Assembly (NCBI GenBank): GCA_032622095.1
Contig: CP136063.1
Location: forward strand, 212,557,982 to 212,621,981
DNA from: Siphonodentalium dalli
Lineage: Eukaryota > Mollusca > Scaphopoda > Gadilida > Siphonodentaliidae
DNA: 64,000 nucleotides
Direction of reading: 5' to 3'
Each line of letters starts with the position of its first letter. The first letter of the stretch is position 1. The position numbers were made by a program, and so were the translations under genes. Positions 27,301 through 39,300 of the stretch are shown here, piece by piece. Under the pieces are notes generated by a model. The model was not told the DNA's origin, did not search any database, and saw only the letters and a program-made list of their open reading frames with translations.

Positions 27301-30300
27301 AACGTTCTATTTATTTTCATAATACGCCTGGTGTGAATGACTCTTTTAGCTCTAATAACCGCCACATGAAATGTTTTTGTTCTGCTAGCATGTGTGTAGT
27401 CTTATGATCTATTTGTAAAACTTGCTATGCATTGTACCATATGATCAATAGTGAATTGTATAGGAATTTGCTTGAAAAACTAATAAATATCTCCATAAGT
27501 ATAGATTTCTATTAACTACAAATATTTTGAGTTAGGAGTTATGAAGCATTTTTCAGCAGCGAGAATTCTATGCTAAATAGTTGTAACCTCTGTTAACTTA
27601 TTTTCTTTCTGAAACATAAGTTCTCTCTCTGTCACCTGTCTCACATATTAGTTCTGTAATATGTAATTGTAAATTTCATTAGAGTTTTATTTTGTTTCAT
27701 ATCTGTAGCACCAAGATTTAATGGTAAGTGTCATTCTAAAGGGAGGTTATATTTTCCATATGTTCAACTAACAACACAATTATTTTTCTTCTTATTTTAT
27801 CCTCCCAACTGTTCCAAGAAATGACCTCTTTTACTTCAAAAAAAATATGTAAGTTAGGTCACATGATATCCAGGTTTTTATTTAAATTTTATACGTAACT
27901 TGTATAGTAATAATGCTCACAACTCCGACTTTCGGTGTTAAGTCGGTCACCGTGAATCACTCTCCCCAAAAACTTGCCACTTGTTGAGTGTTTTGCTCAA
28001 GCCTTGAAATAGTGAGCCTGTCATTTGCAGAATGAGGTCCCCAGAGTGTGAATTTAGTGATGCTATCCCGCACAGTGGGCTAGCATCACCAAATTCACCC
28101 TCTGGGGACCTCATTCTGCTTAGGCCTTAGCAGAATGAGGTTCCCAGAGGGTGAATTTGGTGATGCTAGCCCGCTGTGTAGGATAGCATCACTAAATTCA
28201 CCCTCTGGGAACCTCATTCTGCAAATGACAGGCTCACTATTTCAAGGCTTGGTTTTGCTTACCATACACACTTTACATACTGTATTTCTATGATTTGTGA
28301 ATCATGAATTTTTGCGAAAACCCTGTGCCAATGCATTTTCTTATATATGCGAGACGCCTATAGGGCGCCTCGCATATATAAGCGAATGCATTGGCCTAAC
28401 AATATTTACCTTTACCTTGATCTTGTAAGCCAGTGCATACTCTTATATATGCGAGGCTCTCTATGGGAGACTCACATATATAAGAGAATACACTGGCACA
28501 GGATCTTTAATGCTCCACCAGCATGGCTCCTGTCATGAAAGGGTTAAATCTACCACATTGTAGCATTAATAAAAATGAAGTGACATTCTTAACTTAAGTT
28601 TTAATTCCTCCTTTTGATACAGTGTCCCTTTAAAATTGTGGGACTTTCATTATTTTAATTCAGGCCAAATAATTCAGGAGGAGAGGTTAAGAGTCTGAAT
28701 CTAGATAGTATCATGAGTATGAATATTTAAAAACAATGAATTTACTGTTTTCTCTATTGAATGTGTTTGTTAACCCTTTACCCAACAAAGCGGCCAAAAA
28801 CGCCCAAATAGAGCTTCAACAGCCTAAAATATCTTTGGTCTGTCCCAATAACACCATACAAATATTGATATCATTGGAACCGGTTCATTGACCACATTGC
28901 GATGATTACAGTTATGCCCTGTGCCAATGCATTCTCTTATATATGCAAGTCTACCATAGGTCGCCTCGCATATATAAGAGAATGCATTGGCCTAAAAAAA
29001 ATCATTTTTAAAACTTTATACCATTTTTTCTTACATTCTTTAACAATTTTATAATTTTTTCTTACATTTTTTAACATTTTTTATTATATTTTTCTACATT
29101 CTTTGACAATTTTATCATATTTAATATGTGTTAAGCCAATGCATTCTCTTATATATGCGAGGCGACCTATGGTCGACTCGCATATATAAGAGAATGCATT
29201 GGCACAGGGCCGTTCTGTTGGGTAAAGGGTTCATGTCTATGCACCCTCAATAATTGCCTATATTTAGTTTATTTCATTGATGTTCCCTGCTGATTTTTAA
29301 ACCTCAAACTTGGACGGAATATAACTTTTCTCCCCAATTTGTTTTCCACCTTGATTTTATTGCTCAAACTGTGTCTGTTGCCCAATTTTCCCCATCCCTC
29401 CTTGTCTCTAATGTATGAATAAGTCAGTAATTTTAGACTGATATAATGATTACTTGAAATAATTTAGATGTCAATTTTTGCCGTGATTTTTGAAGATTGC
29501 TATTTTTCTGTCACCCTTTGATGAATATTCACCTGGTACCAATAAATCACAGCGTAACAAGTACTATAAGGACATGCAAAGTCAATTTCCTGTTTCTCAG
29601 GCCAAAAATTTTGAAAAGCAAGTGCACACACATTTTCATATTTGATTTCATGGGGTACACACATGACAATGTAGCAATCCACCTCTGCATTGGCTAGCTT
29701 CGGGTCTAATTTAAGTTGTCTTATTTCCCAAACAGATGTCTGTATAAAGTTTATTGATAGATGATTCCATGTGATTTATTTCATCCAAAATCACCAAATC
29801 AAGCATCACTGACTGAGTTTGCAGTCACCATTCTTTATGTGTTAACACATGTTTGAACGAAGTTACCCATTACAGTAATGAATAGGAAATTTGAACCATG
29901 GAACAGGTCTGTGCGATCTAACTTATGTGCATATTTATATAAAAATGTCATTATTTCATACCAATTAAAATTTTCCTCTTCATGTTCAACACAAATAAAA
30001 AGGTTGCATGTGCTGGGTTTCGGGACCATGTGTGCATGCATGAGAAACAGGGAAATTGGCTTTGTGTGGCCTAACAGGATTAACTTAACCCTTTCATGAA
30101 GGGAGCTCTGCTGATGCAGCATTAAAGATCCTGTGCCAGTGCATTCTCGTATATATGCAAGTCTCGGATAAGGAACCTCGCATATATAAGAGAATGCACT
30201 GGCTTACAATGTCAAGGTAAATATTGTAAGGCCAATGTATACTCTTAATATATGGTGCGAGGCTTCTATGAGAGACTTGCATATATAAGAGAATGCAATG

Positions 30301-33300
30301 ACACAGGGTTTTCGCAAGATTTTAGGAAGCTCCAGTCATGGAAGGGTTATCTCTGATTCTATTCACATAAAACTTTATTAATTTGACAAAATCTAAAATC
30401 ACACAGACTGGTTATTGGTGCATATATAACTGAGATATGCTATTCTGGTTAACTCGCTTGAACATGGTTTGATATTCATGGCTTTATGTTGATATTTACC
30501 AGAGCCATCTCAGTGGAAAGTTCAAGTATCTCTTACATGCTATGGAATGCAGATTGTTCATCCAAGTTTACTAGAATAACATATATGTTCTGCTTGTCTT
30601 GAGTATATAATGTGATTTGATTCGAAAAAGCTGCCTGCTCTTTTTGATTGGTAATTTTACTATGTCAGTGCTATATGATATCAATTGAACTATTTTGAAA
30701 ACTGAATATTACATCTTTCTGAAAGCTTTAGATAAATGCAGACCATTGTTTCATGACAAAAGTGTTTCAGGTTAAAATGGCGAATGATATGGGCCGCCAT
30801 TTTTGTTGACTAATTTCAAAGGCTTAGTTTTGACCAGATCCTCGTCCACAGCTTTAGAGATCCTACACATATTCTCAAAATAAGTGTCCCTTTTAACACG
30901 GTCATCAGCCGTTACAAAGCTGTTTGAACCTCGACACACTATGGTTGTTGCATTTATAGCCAGTTGAAGGTGCTGCATTGGGACTGCGTTGAAATTTAAC
31001 GGACCACATTCAAATTAAACTGGCTGCCTTGGGAGTCAACGCAGTCGCATTGAAATTTTCTATCACTGAGCTGAAAAATTATATCAACGCTGAATTATGT
31101 TAGTTTATTTTGTAGTATATCTTTTAATTTAATAGATCACAAAGACATCCCGATGTATCGTTGGTGGCACATAGGTATCAACGGTATCATTCTGTTTTGT
31201 TAATGGTTAATACCCCCACCATGTAACGTTGCATTAGCAGTTATCTCCACTGTGTTGAAGTAATGTTGGAACCCCTTTGCATTAACACTGGAACCGCATT
31301 TAATTTCATTGTTCAATGCGGTCACAAAGCGGTTCCAATACGGTCGAGGGGGACACTTAATTTGTTAACATGTGTAGATAACCTGCTGAATGTTATAAAA
31401 ATTTGAGTCGATTTTGGAGCTGATTTTTGTAAGAACAATGTAACAGGAGTCCATAGCAATTCCTTTTTTGTTCCTTGATAGCCTGATTCACTGAGTAATG
31501 TGACAATGATTATTTTGTCTTTATTTTAACCAATCAGAGACCTAAAATGTATCCTTGGTGCGGAACATGTACTCATCTCTCATTGGTTACGGCTTTCTAA
31601 CACTCAGACTCAAATCTAAATATAAAAACTTAAAAATAGAATTATAGTCAGCTTTAATTGTGTAACGTGACTAAAGAACCTAAGTATTGTGATGAAATTA
31701 GTTTTTCTTACCAATTTTATAGCCTACAAGTTCGCTGATATGCGAATCGAAAAACCGGTTTCTGCTAGAGCAGGTATGTGGGGGGCTATCGGATAGCTAG
31801 GGCTTAATAACAACTGCTGCTCACCACTAATGGAATGTTTGGTGATAAAGTATAGTTATATTTATTCCACATAGTCACAGCAGAAAAGTTTGTCCATTGT
31901 GTCTTCACCTGACAGATTGGTTTAGAAACAGCGTTAGTATTAGTAGTCTGACCCTACAAATAACAATAAAATTTGTTGATGTCATCTTCATCTGTAAAAT
32001 CAGTTGAGAAGCAGTCACATTAGTTGTGGCACAACTTGAAATATTTTGAAATTTTTTATCACCAAGTTTTGATTAAAATTATTTATCTTATTTGACTTAT
32101 TGGACTTTATGCGGTAATTCCACTGAAACAATGTTTGCATAAAAATGGTTTTGACCAGCAAAATCTAATTATTGGAGAGTTAATAATAATTAAAATAAGA
32201 ACAAAGTCAATCTATTTTCCATGTAATTGTAAGTTGTTTTACAGACATTTATGTTATTTCACATGAACTCAATTCGAAGGCCTTGATTTCCTTTAAGTCG
32301 GTCTATAATTGTAAGAGATAGATATCGCTCACAGTCCAATTTTAAGTTCCACACTCTGGGGACATATATTATGTGGAATAAATACAGAATCCAACACACA
32401 TTTGAATGCGAGCTGCCCTTCAAACAAGTGATGAATGTGTAATTAATAAACAATGATGGTACAGTGAATTTTGCTTATTTGCATAGTATTGGTGCACACC
32501 CTTTTTATGAAATTGACAGAATATGCATTTAGCTGGCATCATCCCATACCCTCATTTTAGATTTTTAGTTTATACGACCATGGTAAAATCACATTATACA
32601 AAATTTCATAATTTTGAATTATTTCATACATTTGTGGTAAATTACTATTATGTCAATAATCAGTTTCAACTTAATATTTATTTGTTGAAATTTGTATTAT
32701 TACATACATCGACACCATGAGATGACTTGTTACCCCTTGTCAGCTAAATTTTTGGCGATTTTCATATGCATAAAAGCAGAATACCGTGTGTGACTTTATG
32801 CAAATATATGATTTTAAAAAGTCTTTTTATGAGAAAATGGTTTTGTGAGGCAAATATTCTAATTATGCATTTAATCGATATGCAATTAACTGAACTTGAC
32901 TGTACATATCTTCCCATTCATTTCTTGTTGAGATGCAGGTTTCTTCCTTTAAATTGGTGTTGCATTCAGTATCATCTGGCTTTTATTGCACACCCATTGC
33001 TTTGTTTTTGCAATATACAGCAAAATACAGAAGGTTTTAAAATGTTCACTATAAAATCTGTCTTATATTTGACAAATGTCCTTGACGATGACGTCAGCTG
33101 TAACAGAAAATTTCTTCAATATTATGAGGTATACCCTATGTAAATGACTAACTTTTTCGATTAAATAAGGTAGTACCAACATAAATTGTAGTATTCCACA
33201 ATCTACAGTCTGGGGTGTGCAATAAATATAGAACACCACAGTGGCGTCAACTGGTTAGCTATTTATTGCACTTGTTTGTCATGCCGTTAGGTACATGTAC

Positions 33301-36300
33301 AACTCGAACCTCCAGTTCTCAGTGTACTATCAGGTCACAAAAAATTGTGCAATAACATTAACAGTTAACACACTTGTGTCGTTCTACTAGTATCTATATA
33401 TTAGCGGCAATCATGTATCATCAGAATATGCACATTCCATTATGCAAATTTTAAACAGGCATGTTTTTCAGGAGTAAAGCAGTATATATATGGATTTAAT
33501 TATGATAATAATATCCTTTTTAGTGTGATTCAAAACAGGTGATATATGTACCAAGTCAAATTAATTTAATTTATGTAAGAAGATGTATATTATTTCATTG
33601 TGAAAGATATACTACATCAAACCATGTATTCAAACTGGATTTTTCCAGTTTTATATGGAAGGGACAGTCCAACTTTGGTATCAATTACTAGGGTTCGCAA
33701 TTTGATACACATCTCAGGAATTTTGTTTTGGGTGTGGTATGTAGACTGTGCTGACACCCAAGACAAAATTCCTTAGTCGAATAAAATCTGCGAATTAATT
33801 AACAGATGCATAGGAAGTGGCATCAAATGCTGTCAGTTGAAATAAGTTATTTTGTAGCTTTAGCTCTGCTAAAAATCGGTCAACTTATATTACAATTCCC
33901 ACCAATTATTATAGACTATCAAACTCCGGTGAAGACTGCAAAAAAGGAAAAGGCTAAACCGGAGCCCGCTCAGAAACCACAAGAAACGGAGATAACAGCC
34001 ATAGTTGAGAAACCAGTGGAATCTGCCAAACCAGCAGAAATTCTAAAGCCTGTTGAAAATATCAAAGATGTAGTGGATGCGAAACTGGTTGAAATTGAAA
34101 AAACAAGCGAAAATACAAAACCGACGGAGAATGAAAAACCCGTTGAGAATGAGAAAGATGGGGAGAAGGTGGTTAATGAGGCATGCGATATGATCGTTAA
34201 GACAATGACAGGTATGGAACAACTCAGAGGATTTCGGTAGATGACTCTCCACAAGCACACACTCTGTACAGTAACAGTCAAAATATCTGTCGTGATTTAC
34301 TAACATGTTACACAAAATGATTTGCACTTTTGTCGTTTTTGGGAAAAAAATTACAAAATGGGATTTATAATTAAGTGTGCATATGTGCTAAATAGTCCAA
34401 TGGCTTTTTTTCTTCAAACATCAGCACATCTTTCTGACTATTAAATCATGTTCATTGATATGGAAACATTGAAGCTACTACACTCTGATATATTTATTTT
34501 GGACAATGGGTAATGTATAAAATATTGACTGGTAGCCATAGAAATGATTTGACTGTTACTGTTTTTCCTGCTACCTTTACTTTCAATCTATGGTCACTTT
34601 CAGCTGATCCCTGCTTGGAATAATACCCTCCTAATAACGATCCGACATGTCATATAATATCAGGCATACGGTCCAACATCAGCACATTCCTGCTTGGAAT
34701 AATACCCTTCTAATAATGATACGAAGGTATATGGTCCTGCATCAGCACATTTCCAAAGCCAACCCCTACAAGTGGACTCCCACTGGATATCTAATTAAAT
34801 GTATAATAACCAGAAACTATTAAAATGGCTGCACAATCACAGTCCCATTTACCCAACTTAAAACCTTATATATCAAAACTGCACAGATAACGATTAACCA
34901 CTTCATACTTACCAGATGCTCATCTATGTAATTCAAGTTATAAGAGCGTACAGTGACATAAATCTCTAAATCGAGGTTCCTTCCCTTTTTTTCTGGCGTA
35001 TTTAAGAAATGGATGTTTATTTGTGTGCGTTCCATGGAGTATGGATGCAAGTTAGTCTGATATTTTGTGTGGGACAAACATTAAAAATGTCAGACTAACT
35101 TGCATTCATACTCATGGAACACAACAAAACCAACACCCATTTCTTATATTTACACTCAACTTCAGATTAACCCTTCCATGACTGGAGCTTCTTGAAATTT
35201 TGTGAAAACACTGTGCCATTGCATTATCTTATATATGCAAGTCTCATTACAACATTTTTATGATAAAATTTTTTTTTAAAATGCAGATAAAATGAATAGT
35301 ATATGAGTAGTAAATGATAGTACACACAAGCTAATCAACTTGATACAAAATTTAACCCTTCCTCAATGCATGGAAGCATTCACTTGAGAGAAAAGTGAAA
35401 ACAAAATGTGATCTAAAACAAATAATAGCACTGGTAAAATGTCTGTTAAAAGAACTAAACCTTTGTCGATAATAGAAGCAGTTTTAACCAAGCTGAAAGT
35501 GACCTTTTTCCTGTTTTTTTTCTGCAAAAGATAGCTCCAATGGGGGACCTGTGTTAATAACTAGATGTGGTTAATTAATCTTTATGGTTTGGTAGTCTGC
35601 ACTTGGTCATCCATCATATTGAATGTCATCACATCATACAGTCACATTTAGAAAACCATGCACCTACATTCTATCACAACATTCAAATTGGTCATAATTA
35701 CTCTATGTTGCAGAAATCATATGATTGGACAGTATTAGAAGTATTATATCCAAAATCCATACAGAGACAAATTGTAGATAAATACACACTCTTTTTCAAA
35801 CTGCCACCTGACCTTCATCAGCAATGATTTAATTTTTATTATAATTTCTACATGGTGATATCGGCATTCATATGTTTACACATTACTGTTAGCAAAAGTA
35901 CATATATACTTGGACGTCATTGAAACATAAGTCTGCTACATGTAGGTGACCCCGGGAATGTTCACCCGAGAATTTTCTCCAGTTGGGCTGATTGTACTGA
36001 GGCCAATCTTCTTTTAACCCTTTACCCAACAAACCGGCCAAAACCGGCCAAATAAAGCTTCAACAGCCTAAAATATCTTCGGTCTGTCTCAATAGAACCA
36101 TACAAATATGGATATCATTGGAACCGGCTCCTTGACAACATTGTGATAGTTACAGTTAGCCCTGTGCCAATGCATTCTCTTATATATGCGAGTCGACCAT
36201 AGGTCGCCTCGCATATATAAGAGAATGCATTGGCCTAAAAAAATCCTTTTTTTAACACTTTTTACCATTTTTTCTTACATTCTTTAACAATTTTATAATT

Positions 36301-39300
36301 TTTAATGTGTTAAGCCAATGCATTCTCTTATATATGCGAGGCGACCTATGGTCGACTCGCATATATAAGAGAATGCATTGGCACAGGGCCCTTCTGTTGG
36401 GTAAAGGGTTAAAATTCTAAGCTGCTTTGAATTGTTTGTGCTTATTCATTGATATTGCATCGAATAAAATAGTAGGTGGCAGGTTTGAAGGATTTATGGG
36501 TTTCAGATCCCTATACTTCAAACTGGAGGAGGAATTGATTACACCAATATGATACTAGTGCATGTTCACTAAATGTGAACAGTGTCATTTGGTGGTGTTA
36601 TTGCCCTTTTTTCGACAACATAGAATCGTACATCATGGGACGCATATTTTGTTTGAGTCTGTATTCCGTTATGTTCCAGTCAATTTTTTTTTAATTTGGC
36701 ACAGATGTCAACCAGCACCTGCAATTTTATGTTCAGTCGGAGTCATTTTGGCAGAGTTATTGCCATTTTTCGACATAGAAATGTTCTATGCTTTTTATTT
36801 TACAGTTGTTGACCCTTTCTCAACACATTGAAGATGTGCAACAATGTGCAACATATTTAGTGAACATGCACTTATATTACATTGGTGTAATCAATTCCTC
36901 CTCCAGTTTGTAGTATAGGGATCTGAAACCCATAAATCCTTCAAACCTGCCACCTTCGTCGGGGGACATTTTGGTCAGCAACCTTTTATTTATCCTAGGT
37001 ACATTTCTGCCAATTTACTGGGCAGCCCATCAACGATTATTCAGCTGTCATAAGACTGCTGACCTACAGTAATGCTCTAATTAATCGACCTCTTAACCAA
37101 AGCAGAATTATGGGTAACTTTTCAGGATTTAGTCGGAAATATGGCTTGTTGCCATTCATCGGAAAGCTCTCCCCGAGAGCTTTCCGATGAATGGCAACAA
37201 GCCATATTTCCGACTAAATCCTGAAAAGTTACCCATAATTCTGCTTTGGTTAAGAGGTCGATTAATTAGAGCATTACTGTATTTGGTAATTGTGCATCCC
37301 AGTGAATTCCTGACATCAAAGATCAGGTTCCGAACATTCTATATTGTTTACATGGCTTATTTACCAAACTCGTTTACTTATCAAATGTCCATAAATACAC
37401 TGCATGAGTGGTTACTATCCCTTAGGTGGCGGGCTACCATGTCTTGGTTCAATCTCTACCCAGAGCGTACTAGTCATACTTCCTTTCTTACTCTGTCACT
37501 GGCTTGGTACTAGTCTGTGGTTTTCTATATTTATCGCAGGTTTTTCCAGATAAAATGGCGAAACCGATCTACCAAAGTCAAATTTCCTATGAATAGTCTG
37601 GATAAGGTTGGATTTGTGAATGATAAGTGTAATGGTATGAGTGTTCTGACAATGAGTGTTCTGATGATAATGATTTTATTTCTGATTGAGAAAGTGAACA
37701 AATGTTGTGTTATAATTGTTATTTGTGGTAAACTTGTGTACCGTATACATAATAATAGAAAGTTTCTAATATTCATTTCAGCCTGTGAAATAATGCTTAT
37801 CTATAAACACAATACATCAATACACTATTAAATAATACACTAGCAGATGAGTTCACCATACCATCAAATATCTCACATTCATATTTCAGCTCTGTCTAAC
37901 TTCAGTCTGGCTGCGGTATATGTTATTCATATATTTATATCACATTATTCATATTTACCACACTAATTATTATATTTCTTGATTATATTTTTATATTTCT
38001 TTATTTGCATTTGAAAACATGTTGAAATATTTCAGATTTATGTGAATAATTTTGTTTCAGATTTTGATCTTTTTGGTGTTTTTTTTTTTACAATAAAACT
38101 GGTAAAGATGTTTAAATAAATATATTATACTAACAAATTAAGGAAACTTAGAAAAATTTATTGAGCGTAATTAATGTCATTTGATCACATAGGGCTTTAA
38201 AGATAAGGAAGGTGTTCATGGTCAGTACAGCTGGAAAATTATATAATCAAGAATAACTTGAAAAAATAGAAGGAATTTGTTCTTGTGGCGAGATTACGCA
38301 TGTTGAGTCCATTATTTACACATGCCAGTGTTGTGTTTTCAGCAACGAACAATAATTCTAAAATACAAATAGTTGTGCTGCTTGTTTCCGTATTACATTA
38401 TTTACAACAGCAGTGGTGGCACTTATGGCATCTGGTATTAATTTCTTGGTATTAAAACACAAGAAAACATTAGTTACAGTAATGCCCTAAATAATTGACT
38501 CCTTAACCACATCAGAATTATGGGTAACTTTTCAGGATTTAGTGGGAAATATGGCTTGTTGCTATTCATCGGAAAGCTTTCACTGAGAGCTTTCCGATGA
38601 ATGGCAACAAGCCATACTTCCCACTAAATCCTGAAAAGTTACCCATAATTCTGCTGTGGTTAAGGAGTCAATTATCTAGGGCATTACTGTATACCACTTT
38701 GCATAAATATTCTGGTAAATACAGTAATGAGTAAAATTTGGACAGCTCAAGAAACAGGTAAGATTTTAGGTGATATACCCATACGATATTATTCATAAAA
38801 TGTGTTAATTGTTGTTGTTGTTGTATCTTGATGATATGGGGACCCTCTGATCGGATTGAGTACCTTTAAGTCCATCCTTAGTCGAAAAGGAAAAAAATAT
38901 AACCTTACCTTTCTTCGCTCTCCACAGAGCTGTCAATTCAATATGTAAGAACGGTTACATTAACCCATTCTATATTAAATTGATTCTCCCATTATGTTAT
39001 AAAAGAAAACATTGGAACGGTCCATTATTAATTTGGAGGGGTGTTCATGTAATAAAAACAGATGACAAATAGAAAAACAGATAATACAATCGCAGAATGA
39101 TTCATATTTATTGGTAGGAAATATTCAGACAATAAGTTCAACAAACAACTTATGGTTCCCAAGGGAACTACAGTAATGCCCTAAATAATCGACTCCTTAA
39201 CCACAGCAGAATTATGGGTAACTTTTCAGGATTTATTCGGAAATATGGCTTGTTGCCATTCATCGGAAAGCTATCAGTGAGAGCTTTCCGATGAATGGCA

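Noticed and set aside
28664-28685. Exon-like 22-base segment (TTAATTCAG / GAGAG|GTTAAG)
   Set aside because: From phase 1 it would leave phase 2, but the next secure exon (33915) needs phase 1; skipping it keeps the frame.
32766-33143. 125-codon open frame
   Set aside because: No domain, AT-rich composition, no splice or start context; likely chance within an intron.
33970-34327. Antisense open frames over the KPVE-rich exon
   Set aside because: Shadow frames of a low-complexity coding exon on the other strand.
37420-37470. tRNA-like words (GTGGCGGGCTACCATG, GGTTCAATC)
   Set aside because: No cloverleaf or box A/B spacing could be made; no tRNA gene was found anywhere.
37540-37606. Exon-like segment after TTTATCGCAG
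   Set aside because: 67 bases would break the frame between 34211 and 40411, and two of three frames stop quickly.
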